The notes beneath the pieces were generated by a model, which saw only the letters and a list, made by a program, of their open reading frames with translations, did no database searches and had not been told where the DNA came from. A stretch of 64,000 nucleotides of DNA from Actinomadura opuntiae (GTDB taxonomy: Bacteria; Actinomycetota; Actinomycetes; Streptosporangiales; Streptosporangiaceae), in NCBI RefSeq assembly GCF_030283205.1, contig NZ_JASNWF010000002.1, positions 124,001 to 188,000 on the forward strand, in the 5' to 3' direction. Below, piece by piece: positions 32,582 through 40,256 of this stretch (position 1 is its first letter; every line of letters begins with the position of its first letter). The position numbers and the translations under genes were made by a program.

Positions 32582-34192
32582 TCAGGTGACGGTGACCACC
32601 ACCGAATGCCAGCCGGTCGCGCCGTCCGGGAACGGCGGCGTGCGGTGTTCGGGCTGGGTGCGGCCGGTGCCGTCGGTGGCGCGGCAGCGCAGCGTGTGGG
32701 ACCCGGGCGCGGCGTCCCACTCGGCGATCCACTGCCGCCAGGTGTCCAGGCCGGGGACGGGCGCGAGCCGCGCCTGCCGCCACGGGCCGTCGTCGACCTG
32801 CCATTCGACGGCGTCGACGCCGCGGTGCTGCGCCCACGCGGTGCCGGCGACGGCGACCCGTCCGGCGTTGACGGTGGCCAGCGGCTTGGGCACGTCGATG
32901 CGGGAGAACGTCTTGATCGGCGCCCGCTCGGCGTAGCCGCGCCTGGTCCAGTACGCGTGGTCGGTCGCGAACCGGGTGACCTTGAGGTCGACGACCCACT
33001 TGGTGGCCGAGACGTAGCCGTACAGGCCGGGGACGACCATCCGGGCGGGGAAGCCGTGCGCGACCGGCAGCGGCTCGCCGTTCATCCCGACGGCCAGCAG
33101 CGCGTCCCGGCCGTCCAGGATCGTCTCGATCGGGGTGGACAGCGTCATGCCGTCGGACGAGCGGGACAGGATCTGGTCGGCGCCGGAAGCGATCCCCGCC
33201 CGGCGCAGCAGAGGCGCCAGCGGCGCGCCCAGCCAGCGGGCGTTGCCCGCGAGGTCGCCGCCGACCTGGTTGGACACGCACGACAGCGTGATGTCGCGTT
33301 CGATCAGCGCCTCGCGCAGCAGGTCGTCGAACGACATCTCGACGGGCCGGGCGACCATGCCGTGGATGCGCAGCGTCCAGTCGCGCGGTTCGACCTGCGG
33401 CAGGGTGAGCGCGGTGTCGACCCGGTAGAAGTCCCTGTTGGGGGTGCGGAACGGCGTCATCCCCGGCACCCGTATCTGGGCTTCCGGCGGCACCGGCCGC
33501 GCCGGGCTCGCCGCGCGCGGCAGCCGCAGCTTCGCGCGGACGGAGGAGACGTCGCCGCGGCGCAGCAGCACCCGCCCGGACACCCCGCCGGCCGCGGCGA
33601 CGCCGATCACCCCGGCACCGGTCAGCAGCACGCGGCGGCGATCGACGCCCGCGTCCTCGGGGCGGCGTTCCGGCTGCTCGGTTGCGCCGCCGTCGTCCGG
33701 GGTAGCGGTGCCGCGAGCCTCGGGAGGCGCGATGGAGGATGGGCGGGTACCGCGCACCAGCAGGGCCAGTGCCGTCATGCCGGCGAGCGCGCCGATCGCG
33801 GACGGGACGGCGTCGACCGGCTCGGCGACCGGCCGGGTCAGCGCCGCGACGACCCCGGCGGCCCCTAACGCGCCGAGCCCGATCAGGCCCCAGGCGAGCC
33901 GGAACCGGCTCAGCAGCCCGATGACCAGGGCCGCCACCGTGATCCCGGCGCCGAGGCCGAGCAGCAGGACCGTCTTGTCGTCGCTGCCGAAATGCCGGAT
34001 CGCGAAGTCCTTCAACCACACCGGGGTGAGGTCGATGAACCCCGCGCCGACCGCGAGCAGCGGCGAGGACGACGCCCGGCCGAGCACGCCGGCCGCCAGC
34101 TCCGCCACCCCCATCGCGGCGGCGGCGGCCAGTAGCCCGCGCAGCGCGGCCGTCACCCACCGCAGTGGTCCGGTTGCTCTCTCGCCTGTCAC
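32582..34192 (-). CDS. Membrane-anchored molybdopterin oxidoreductase (sulfite-oxidase family)
   Basis: A 536-residue protein. Four to five N-terminal membrane helices (about 10-160) precede a linker and a sulfite-oxidase-type catalytic domain (about 240-440: PNRDFYRVDTAL, LSCVSNQVGG with the molybdenum-ligand Cys, HGFPARMVVPGLYGY, SATKWVVDL), then an Ig-like dimer domain ending GWHSVVVTVT. It may transfer electrons between sulfur compounds or methionine sulfoxide and the membrane; the substrate is unknown. GTG 34192 was preferred over ATG 34255 because a perfect SigK-type promoter ends 8 bases before it. This implies a leaderless message. Confidence 0.82.
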   Translation of the reverse strand: MTGERATGPLRWVTAALRGLLAAAAAMGVAELAAGVLGRASSSPLLAVGAGFIDLTPVWLKDFAIRHFGSDDKTVLLLGLGAGITVAALVIGLLSRFRLAWGLIGLGALGAAGVVAALTRPVAEPVDAVPSAIGALAGMTALALLVRGTRPSSIAPPEARGTATPDDGGATEQPERRPEDAGVDRRRVLLTGAGVIGVAAAGGVSGRVLLRRGDVSSVRAKLRLPRAASPARPVPPEAQIRVPGMTPFRTPNRDFYRVDTALTLPQVEPRDWTLRIHGMVARPVEMSFDDLLREALIERDITLSCVSNQVGGDLAGNARWLGAPLAPLLRRAGIASGADQILSRSSDGMTLSTPIETILDGRDALLAVGMNGEPLPVAHGFPARMVVPGLYGYVSATKWVVDLKVTRFATDHAYWTRRGYAERAPIKTFSRIDVPKPLATVNAGRVAVAGTAWAQHRGVDAVEWQVDDGPWRQARLAPVPGLDTWRQWIAEWDAAPGSHTLRCRATDGTGRTQPEHRTPPFPDGATGWHSVVVTVT

Positions 34193-34199
34193 ACCCGGT

Positions 34200-34226
34200 G
34201 TTCGGGGCCGGACGGCGGGCGGATGG
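34200..34226 (-). promoter_or_regulatory. SigK-type promoter of the molybdopterin oxidoreductase
   Basis: On the minus strand CCATCC (34226-34221), 15 bases, CCGAAC (34205-34200), then 7 bases to GTG 34192. Both hexamers and the spacer length equal those of the divergent sigK promoter at 34252. Confidence 0.68.
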
Positions 34227-34251
34227 GTCGGATCTCGATCGGGATCGGGAC

Positions 34252-34278
34252 CCATCCTCGGGGCCGTCCGCACCGAAC
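34252..34278 (+). promoter_or_regulatory. SigK-type autoregulatory promoter of sigK
   Basis: CCATCC (34252-34257), 15 bases, CCGAAC (34273-34278), then 13 bases to the sigK ATG at 34292. It fits the mycobacterial SigK consensus as I recall it (CCATCC...CCGAAT, spacer about 16). It implies that SigK drives its own gene. Confidence 0.7.
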
Positions 34279-34291
34279 CACCGGTGTGAAG

Positions 34292-34873
34292 ATGAACGAA
34301 CCGGTCGAAGGGCCGCGCGCGACCGGCGCGGAGCCGCCCGACCTGGCCGAGCTGCTCGGCCGCGTCGCGCGCGGCGACCAGGACGCGTTCGGGCAGGTGT
34401 ACGAGCGGCTGTCCGGGCCCGTCTACGGGCTGGCGCTGCGGGTCGTCCGCGACCCGGCGCAGGCCGAGGAGATCGCGCAGGACGTGCTGGTCGAGCTGTG
34501 GCGCAAGGCCTCGCACTACCGCCCCGAACGCGGCAGCGCGACGTCGTGGGCGCTGACCGTGGCGCACCGCCGCGCCGTCGACCGGGTGCGCTCCAGCCAG
34601 GCCGACCGCGCCCGCCAGGAGCGCGCCGCCGCGCCCGCGCCCGACTACGACCAGGTCGCCGAGGAGGTCGGCACCCGGCTGGAGCACCGGCAGGTGCGCC
34701 GCTGCCTGCGGCACCTGACCGAGACGCAGCGCGAGTCGATCACGCTCGCCTACTTCGGCGGCTACACCTACCGCGAGGTCTCCGAGCTGCTCGGCGTCGG
34801 CCTCGCCGCCGTCAAGACCCGGATGCGCGACGGACTCATCCGGTTGCGTGACTGCCTGGGAGTGCAGCCATGA
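34292..34873 (+). CDS. sigK: ECF sigma factor SigK
   Basis: A 193-residue ECF sigma factor. Region 2 (about 34-105) includes DAFGQVYERLSGPVYGLALRVV and AEEIAQDVLVELWRK; region 4 (about 135-190) contains the helix-turn-helix TYREVSELLGVGLAAVKTRMRDGL. Content and partner match the SigK group. It overlaps rskA by 4 bases (ATGA), so the pair is cotranslated. ATG 34292 fits the promoter at 34252; GTG 34286, two codons upstream, is also possible. Likely targets are its own operon, the divergent molybdopterin oxidoreductase and the fasciclin gene. Confidence 0.88.
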   Translation: MNEPVEGPRATGAEPPDLAELLGRVARGDQDAFGQVYERLSGPVYGLALRVVRDPAQAEEIAQDVLVELWRKASHYRPERGSATSWALTVAHRRAVDRVRSSQADRARQERAAAPAPDYDQVAEEVGTRLEHRQVRRCLRHLTETQRESITLAYFGGYTYREVSELLGVGLAAVKTRMRDGLIRLRDCLGVQP

Positions 34874-35580
34874 CCCACGACCCGCACGACCTCGCCGGCC
34901 CCTACGCCCTGGACGCGCTCGCCGACACCGAGCGGCGCCGCTTCGAGCGCCACCTGTCCGGCTGCACCGCCTGCGCCGAGGAGGCCGCCGGGCTCCGCGA
35001 GACCGCGGCCCGGCTCGCGCTGGCCGCGTCCCGCCGGCCCCCCGACGAGCTGCGCGGACGCGTCATGGCGGAGATCGCCAGGACCCGCCAGTCGCCGCCG
35101 CCGCTGGGCCGCCGCCTCCCGTCCCCCGGCACCCGCGGACTGGCGTGGCTCGCCGCCGCGGCCTGCCTCGTGCTGGCCGTGCTCGGCGGCGGTGCGGCAT
35201 GGCACTTCCAGCGCTCCGCCGAGCACGCCCAAGCCCTGAACCGCCAGGTCACGGCCGTAATGACCGCGCCGGACGCGCATACCTCGACCACCCGCGCACC
35301 GACCGGCGCCACCGTCACCGTCGTGTCGTCGCGCTCGCTCGGCAAGGCGGTCGTCACCACGTCCCGGCTGCGGCACCTACCCCCCGCCCGGACCTACCAG
35401 ATGTGGTGGCTCGGCCCGACCGCGCCGCGCTCCGCAGGGACGCTCGACCTGTCCGGGAAGCCGCGTCCGGTCGTCGCGGGCGGGCTCGGCGACGCGCGGA
35501 GCTTCGGCGTCACGATCGAACCGGCGGGCGGCTCCAGCCGTCCGACCAGCCCCCCGATCATCACCCTCGCGCTCGCCTGA
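34870..35580 (+). CDS. rskA: Anti-sigma-K factor RskA
   Basis: A 236-residue single-pass membrane protein. The cytosolic zinc-type anti-sigma domain has His28, Cys32 and Cys35 (HLSGCTAC); one helix (about 92-112, LAWLAAAACLVLAVLGGGAAWHF) crosses the membrane, and the outer part carries the RskA fold (ARTYQMWWLGP, SFGVTIEPAGGS). It holds SigK inactive until regulated proteolysis releases it. It overlaps sigK by 4 bases. The MWWLG segment and the ending SSRPTSPPIITLALA are typical of RskA. Confidence 0.88.
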   Translation: MTHDPHDLAGPYALDALADTERRRFERHLSGCTACAEEAAGLRETAARLALAASRRPPDELRGRVMAEIARTRQSPPPLGRRLPSPGTRGLAWLAAAACLVLAVLGGGAAWHFQRSAEHAQALNRQVTAVMTAPDAHTSTTRAPTGATVTVVSSRSLGKAVVTTSRLRHLPPARTYQMWWLGPTAPRSAGTLDLSGKPRPVVAGGLGDARSFGVTIEPAGGSSRPTSPPIITLALA

Positions 35581-35599
35581 CGGGCGGCGGCGGGCCGGG

Positions 35600-36370
35600 T
35601 CAGCCGCCGGGCTTGGACATCAGGGCGTGCATCTTCGCCTTGGCCGGCTCGGACATGGCCCTGGACGCCGTCGTCTGCACCTTGTTGCGCGCCGAGCCGG
35701 TGACGACGTGGTCCTTGCCGGCCATCAGCGCGTCGTAGGCCTGCCGCGCCACGTCCGCCGGATCGTCCTTGCCGGACTTGCCGAGCCGGGTGTCGAGCAC
35801 CCCGGCGCGCTCGAAGAACCGGGTCTCGGTGGGGCCGGGCAGCAGCGCCGTCACGGTGACGCCGGTGCCCTGCAACTCGTGCCGCAGCGCCTCCGCGAAC
35901 GAGTACAGGAACGCCTTGGACGCCGCGTACGTCGCCAGGTACGGCCCCGGCGACGTCGCGGCGATCGACGAGGTGAACAGCATCCGGCCCCGGCCCTGCC
36001 GGACCATGTCGTGCAGCACGAGCTTCGCCAGGTGGACGGCCGACCGGACGTTCAGGTCGACGAGGTTCAGCTCGTCGGCGAGCGCGTTGTCGCGGACGAA
36101 GTCGCCGCCCACGCCGACGCCCGCGTTGATCGCCACGGCGTCCAGCGGGCGCGTGCCCACCGCGGCGTACAGCTCCTCGACCCCCTGCGGCCGCGCCAGG
36201 TCCACCCGGACGGGCGTCGCGTCGCCGACGGCCTGCGCCGCCGCGGTGATCTCCGCGTTCTCCGCCGCCATGATGACGTGGAAGCCGTGCCGGGCGAACT
36301 CGTCCGCGAGCGCGCGTCCGATGCCGGTGGAGGCGCCGGTGACCAGCGCCAGCCGCGTCGAGTCGGTCAT
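35600..36370 (-). CDS. Short-chain dehydrogenase/reductase
   Basis: A 256-residue classical SDR. TGASTGIG at 11-18, NAG in AINAGVG, and catalytic Tyr/Lys in TYAASKAF; the active-site Ser is in FTSSIAATS. The tail (KVQTTASRAMSEPAKAKMHALM) resembles a group often called oxidoreductases next to hemerythrin proteins. The substrate is unknown. The hemerythrin gene lies directly upstream on the same strand (19-base gap), so both may respond to oxygen or redox stress. Confidence 0.83.
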   Translation of the reverse strand: MTDSTRLALVTGASTGIGRALADEFARHGFHVIMAAENAEITAAAQAVGDATPVRVDLARPQGVEELYAAVGTRPLDAVAINAGVGVGGDFVRDNALADELNLVDLNVRSAVHLAKLVLHDMVRQGRGRMLFTSSIAATSPGPYLATYAASKAFLYSFAEALRHELQGTGVTVTALLPGPTETRFFERAGVLDTRLGKSGKDDPADVARQAYDALMAGKDHVVTGSARNKVQTTASRAMSEPAKAKMHALMSKPGG

Positions 36371-36389
36371 GGCCGTTCCTCCTGGGATG

Positions 36390-36974
36390 TCAGTCCTGGC
36401 CCCGGCCGGTGAGCTTGTCGCGGACCTTGTCGGCCGCCGCGACGGCGGGCCCGGCGGCCTTGAGAATTCCGGGCTTGGGCGGGGTGTTCGGGTGCGGGCG
36501 CGTCGGCGCCGTCTTCTTGCCCTTCTCGAGCTTCTCGCCGAGCTGCTCCGCCCGCTCGTCGGTGATGACCCTGCGCAGCGCCGGCCAGACCTCGGTCTCC
36601 TCGAACGCGATGTGCGCGCGGCCGTCGGTGACGAAGCTGGCCAGCAGCTCCTCGAACCGCGCCTCGCCCGCGTCCAGCCCGATCAGCTCGTTGAGCACCT
36701 TCTTCGCCGCCTGCTCCTGCTCGACGGCATGGTCGGCGAGCCGGTCGCCGTCGGTCACCAGCTCGCGCACGGCCGGCCAGAAGTACTCCTCCTCGACCGC
36801 CTCGTGCTTGGACTCCTCGATGATGAGCTGCTCCACCATCTTCTTGCGCAGTTGGAGCGCGTCCTCGCCGTGGACGGACGCCTGGGACGCGCCCGCCGAG
36901 CCGGCCTCCAGTTCGGTGAGCATCTGCTTGACCTCGGTGTGGTCGTTCGCCAGCACCGTGAAGACGTCGGTCAT
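36390..36974 (-). CDS. Hemerythrin-domain protein
   Basis: A 194-residue cytosolic protein. The four-helix hemerythrin HHE fold covers about 1-155, with ligand-type residues in NDHTEVK, EESKHEAVEEEYFWP, ADHAVEQE and HIAFEETEVWP. These would hold a di-iron centre binding O2, NO or peroxide. A Pro/Lys-rich tail (TAPTRPHPNTPPKPG) follows and may be disordered. Start ATG 36974, with GAGGAAG ahead of it. It is the first gene of a pair with the SDR at 35600 and diverges from the SDR at 37053. Confidence 0.85.
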   Translation of the reverse strand: MTDVFTVLANDHTEVKQMLTELEAGSAGASQASVHGEDALQLRKKMVEQLIIEESKHEAVEEEYFWPAVRELVTDGDRLADHAVEQEQAAKKVLNELIGLDAGEARFEELLASFVTDGRAHIAFEETEVWPALRRVITDERAEQLGEKLEKGKKTAPTRPHPNTPPKPGILKAAGPAVAAADKVRDKLTGRGQD

Positions 36975-37052
36975 CGCTTCCTCCTCGAAACCCGTGTCGG
37001 GGTGTCCCCTGCCCCCACGTCCAAGGCCAAACGCGGTGGTACCTTCCGGACC

Positions 37053-37814
37053 GTGGAGCTCTCCTATGTCGTCACCGGCGCCGCCCGCGGCATCGGCCGG
37101 GCCATCGCCGAGCGCCTCCTCGCCGACGGCGGGCACGTGGTGGCGGCCGACCTGGACCCGTCCGCCCTCGACTGGGCGACCGGCCCGCGCGTCGCGGCGG
37201 TAGCCGGCGACCTGCGGGACGAGGCCGTCGCGGCGCGGGCAGCGGACGCCGCGCAGGCCATGGGGACCCTCAAGGGCTGGGTCAACAACGCCGCCGTCTT
37301 CCGCGACGCCGCCGTGGACGTCCCGGACCCGCGCGAGGTCCTCGACGCGGTGGCGCTGAACTTCGACCCGGCCGTCGTGGGATCGCTGACCGCGATCCGC
37401 CGCTTCCTGGACGCCGGCACCGGCGGCGCGATCGTGAACGTCTCGTCCCACCAGGCGACGCGGCCCGTCCGGGGCTCGCTCACCTACGCGACGGCGAAGG
37501 CGGCCGTCGAGGGCTTCAGCCGCGCCCTCGCGGTGGACTACGGCCCGCGCGGCGTCCGGGTGAACGTCGTCGCGCTGGGCTCGATCACCACCGCCCGCTA
37601 TGAGGCGTACCTCGCCGCGCAGGACCCGGCCACCGTCGCGCGGATCGAGGCCGAGATGCGCGCCCTCCACCCGCTCGGCCGCGTCGGCCGCCCCGATGAG
37701 GTCGCCGCCACCGTCCGCCACCTGCTGTCGGACGAGGCGAGCTTCATCAACGGCGCGATCGTCCCGGTAGACGGCGGCCGCTCCGCCCAAGGCCAAGACC
37801 CCGAACAGGCCTGA
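37053..37814 (+). CDS. Short-chain dehydrogenase/reductase
   Basis: A 253-residue SDR of the 3-oxoacyl-reductase-like group. TGAARGIG opens the Rossmann fold, NNAA replaces NNAG, Ser lies in NVSSHQ, and Tyr/Lys in TYATAKAA; the C-terminal FINGAIVPVDGG is typical. It starts at GTG 37053 right after a TTCCGGACC stretch. Neighbours give no pathway. The following 42-codon gene is separate. Confidence 0.83.
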   Translation: MELSYVVTGAARGIGRAIAERLLADGGHVVAADLDPSALDWATGPRVAAVAGDLRDEAVAARAADAAQAMGTLKGWVNNAAVFRDAAVDVPDPREVLDAVALNFDPAVVGSLTAIRRFLDAGTGGAIVNVSSHQATRPVRGSLTYATAKAAVEGFSRALAVDYGPRGVRVNVVALGSITTARYEAYLAAQDPATVARIEAEMRALHPLGRVGRPDEVAATVRHLLSDEASFINGAIVPVDGGRSAQGQDPEQA

Positions 37815-37871
37815 CCAAGAACCCCCCGCTCACGACTTAGGCCGACGCTGCTCGAAGCCGGGGGTGGAACC

Positions 37872-38000
37872 GTGAGCCTGATGGTCGTCACGGCGGCGGT
37901 GCTCGGCTTCGTGGCCGGGGGCGTGGCCTTCCTCGGCGCGTCGGCGACGGCGATGGCGACGCGTTCCCGGTACCAGGGCAGGCACCGCGCCGACTTCTGA
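37872..38000 (+). CDS. Small membrane peptide (42 aa)
   Basis: A 42-residue reading frame: VSLMVVTAAVLGFVAGGVAF begins a single hydrophobic helix (about 4-30), followed by a basic tail ending RYQGRHRADF. It has GTG start and TGA stop, and GGGGTGG precedes the start. It lies between the SDR and the convergent TetR gene. No family is recognised; coding is supported only by the helix-plus-basic-tail pattern, so treat it as tentative. Confidence 0.4.
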   Translation: MSLMVVTAAVLGFVAGGVAFLGASATAMATRSRYQGRHRADF

Positions 38001-38016
38001 TCCGACGCGTCGCGTG

Positions 38017-38586
38017 TCAGCAGGAGGCGCTGGCCTCGTGGAGGTCGCGGAGGGTTTGGTGGGCCAGTTCGCCGAAGTCGTCGTCGTTGGACGTGTCGCT
38101 CCAGCGCTCGAAGGCGATCTTCATGGCGAGCGCGCCGAGTTCCGCGGCCACGCGCGAGGTCAGGTCGGGAACGCCGCGCCGCTGGAGCGCGCCGGCCATC
38201 GCGGCGGTGAGGGCGAGTCCCTTCAGCGCCTCGCGTTCCTGCAGTTCCGGGTGGGTGACGATCACCGCCCGCCGGCGGGCGGCGAACTCGCGGCGGGCGG
38301 GGGTGAAGGCTTCGCGTCCGACCGCGTCCAGGGCGCTCGCCACCGCTTCGAGCGGGGTGGCGGTCGCGGGGGCCGCGGCGATCCCCTTGGCGAGGAGCTC
38401 GGTCATCGTGTCCCGGCCGAAGAGGACCTCCCGCTTGTCCGGGAAGTGCCGGAAGAAGGTGCTCTTCGTCAGGCCGGCGCGCTGCGCGATGTCGGTCACC
38501 GTCGTGTTCTCGTAGCCGCGCTCCGCGAAGAGGTCGAGGGCGGCGGCGACGAGTCGCTGCGACGCGTTGGGCTGCCAGCGGGCCAT
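38017..38586 (-). CDS. TetR-family regulator of the adjacent MDR gene
   Basis: A 189-residue repressor with helix-turn-helix about 25-48 (TVTDIAQRAGLTKSTFFRHFPDKREVLF) and a helical ligand domain. It diverges from the MDR oxidoreductase at 38670. The 83-bp gap contains two GGGAC-N3-GTCC boxes (38600-38644), the expected layout for a repressor that controls its own gene and its neighbour. The inducer is unknown, possibly a quinone or electrophile. Confidence 0.86.
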   Translation of the reverse strand: MARWQPNASQRLVAAALDLFAERGYENTTVTDIAQRAGLTKSTFFRHFPDKREVLFGRDTMTELLAKGIAAAPATATPLEAVASALDAVGREAFTPARREFAARRRAVIVTHPELQEREALKGLALTAAMAGALQRRGVPDLTSRVAAELGALAMKIAFERWSDTSNDDDFGELAHQTLRDLHEASASC

Positions 38587-38599
38587 GAGGACAGTGTAC

Positions 38600-38644
38600 G
38601 GGACTTGGTCCCATCACTCGGGTACAGTGATGGGACCGAGTCCT
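38600..38644. promoter_or_regulatory. Twin TetR operators in a long palindrome
   Basis: Box 1 GGGAC-TTG-GTCCC (38600-38612) and box 2 GGGAC-CGA-GTCCT (38632-38644) lie 32 bp apart, three helical turns. The boxes are also halves of a larger inverted repeat: arms 38601-38618 and 38626-38643 match at 17 of 18 positions. This suggests cooperative binding of two TetR dimers between the divergent genes. Confidence 0.68.
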
Positions 38645-38669
38645 ATCACTGTGCTGCAGGAGGTCCGCC

Positions 38670-39599
38670 ATGAGCCGAGCCGTCATCCATGAGACGTTCG
38701 GAGGTCCCGAGGTACTGGAGTTGCGCGACGTCCCGGAGCCGCACGCCGGCCCGGGCGAGGTCCGCGTCCGCGTGACGGCCGTCGGGCTGAACCCGATGGA
38801 CTGGAGCATCGCCGCGCGGCCCGAGGCGGCGGCGCGGTTCGGCATCACCCTGCCGTCCGGCTTCGGATCCGACTTCGCGGGCGTCGTCGACGAGGTCGGC
38901 GCCGGCGTCACGGGTTTCGCCGCCGGCGACCGCGTCCACGGCGGCGCGCTGGGGAGGGCCGCCGCCGAGTTCCTGGTGGTCAAGGTGCCGGCAGGGGCGT
39001 TCGACATGCTCTTTCACACGCCGGACGGCGTCAGCGACGAGGTGGCGAGCACGCTTCCGGTGGCCGGGCTGAGCGCCGCCGCCGCTCTGGCGGCGATCGG
39101 CCTGCGGTCCGGCGACACCGTCCTGATCGGCGGTGCCGCCGGCGGCGTGGGCGTGTTCGCCGTCCAGCTGGCGAAGCTCGCCGGCGCCACCGTGATCGGC
39201 ACCGCCTCGGAGGGCACCTTCGGGTTCCTGCGGCGGCTGGGCGCCGAGCCCGTGGCCTACGGCGCCGGGCTGGCCGACCGGGTACGGGCCATTGCTCCCG
39301 ATGGCGTGACCGCGGCGACCGACCTGTTCGGCACCGAGACGGCCGAGACCGCGCTCGCGCTCGGCGTCCCGCCCGAGCGGATCTCCACGATCGCCGCGGG
39401 GCCCACCCCTCCCGGCGGCGTGCGCCCCACCGGCGGCTTCGACGCGCGACCGGACGCCCTGGAGCGGATCGCCGACGCGATCGTCGCCGGCGAGCTCACC
39501 GTCCCGATCGCCGCGACCTTCCCGATCGAGAAGGTCCGCGACGCGGTGGCGCTGCAGGCCGGACGGCACGTCCACGGCAAGGTCGTCGTCACGTTCTGA
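38670..39599 (+). CDS. NADP-dependent MDR oxidoreductase
   Basis: A 309-residue medium-chain reductase of the quinone/enoyl reductase type. The cofactor loop is IGGAAGGVGVFAVQLAKLAG; no zinc-ligand cysteine pattern is present. CAGGAGG precedes ATG 38670. The C-terminal FPIEKVRDAVALQAGRHVHGKVVV is the usual family ending. It pairs with the divergent TetR and so is probably inducible by its substrate class. Confidence 0.85.
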   Translation: MSRAVIHETFGGPEVLELRDVPEPHAGPGEVRVRVTAVGLNPMDWSIAARPEAAARFGITLPSGFGSDFAGVVDEVGAGVTGFAAGDRVHGGALGRAAAEFLVVKVPAGAFDMLFHTPDGVSDEVASTLPVAGLSAAAALAAIGLRSGDTVLIGGAAGGVGVFAVQLAKLAGATVIGTASEGTFGFLRRLGAEPVAYGAGLADRVRAIAPDGVTAATDLFGTETAETALALGVPPERISTIAAGPTPPGGVRPTGGFDARPDALERIADAIVAGELTVPIAATFPIEKVRDAVALQAGRHVHGKVVVTF

Positions 39600-39678
39600 C
39601 GCCGCGACTTCGGGCTTCATCAGGGAAAACACGGAGTCGGGGGACGTCTGAGAGGGCCTCGCGGTTGCCCTCGGACCC

Positions 39679-39704
39679 ACACATGGCCACACCCAACCAT
39701 GTGT
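39679..39704. repeat. Inverted repeat before the LTD-domain gene
   Basis: ACACATGG and CCATGTGT, perfect 8-bp arms around a 10-base loop, lie 55 bases before the LTD gene start (39759). It could be an operator or a leader hairpin. Confidence 0.45.
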
Positions 39705-39758
39705 CCGCGAATACCTGTACAAATAGGCATTCGCTGATCGACGAAAGGGGTTCCCGGG

Positions 39759-40208
39759 GTGAAGAGGATCGTTGTTTCGGGGGCCGTGGCCATCGCCGGA
39801 GCGGTGGCGGCGGGGCTGATGGCGGCGGCGCCGGCGGAGGCCGCGAGCCCGGTGCAGATCTACCGGGTCTACTTCGACTCGCCCGGCACGGACACGGGGT
39901 CGAACACGTCGCTGAACGCCGAATGGGTGCAGCTCTACAACACCTCGACGACGTCGAAGCAGCTCAAGGGGGTCACGCTGCGCGACAAGTCCGGCCACAC
40001 ATATACGTTCGGCTCGTTCACCATCAAGGGGCACAAGTCGGTCTACGTGCACACGGGCCGGGGGACGAACACCGCGACGAACCGGTACTGGGGCTCCAGG
40101 GCCTACATCTGGAACAACACCGGTGACACCGCCTACCTGCGCTACCCGAGCGGCGCGGCGGCGGACTCCTGCTCGTGGGGCAGCGCCGGCTCGTCCAAGT
40201 ACTGCTGA
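39759..40208 (+). CDS. Secreted lamin-tail-domain protein
   Basis: A 149-residue exported protein: signal peptide about 1-28 (ending EAAS), then one lamin-tail (LTD) domain about 33-130 (LNAEWVQLYNTSTTSKQLKGVTLRD, YTFGSFTIKGHKSVYVHTG, YIWNNTGDTAYL). Such domains are small beta-sandwiches found in bacterial exoproteins, often on nucleases or cell-surface proteins; here it stands alone. Two C-terminal Cys may form a disulfide. GTG 39759 follows AAAGGGG. A clear hairpin follows the stop. Confidence 0.82.
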   Translation: MKRIVVSGAVAIAGAVAAGLMAAAPAEAASPVQIYRVYFDSPGTDTGSNTSLNAEWVQLYNTSTTSKQLKGVTLRDKSGHTYTFGSFTIKGHKSVYVHTGRGTNTATNRYWGSRAYIWNNTGDTAYLRYPSGAAADSCSWGSAGSSKYC

Positions 40209-40216
40209 GAACGGCA

Positions 40217-40245
40217 CGCCGCCCGGACGCTCTATCCGGGCGGCG
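40217..40245. terminator. Hairpin between LTD gene and CoA-transferase
   Basis: A perfect 11-bp stem (CGCCGCCCGGA / TCCGGGCGGCG) with a 7-base loop, 8 bases after the LTD stop and 11 bases before the convergent CoA-transferase stop. Bidirectional. Confidence 0.68.
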
Positions 40246-40256
40246 GTGTCCGGCCG

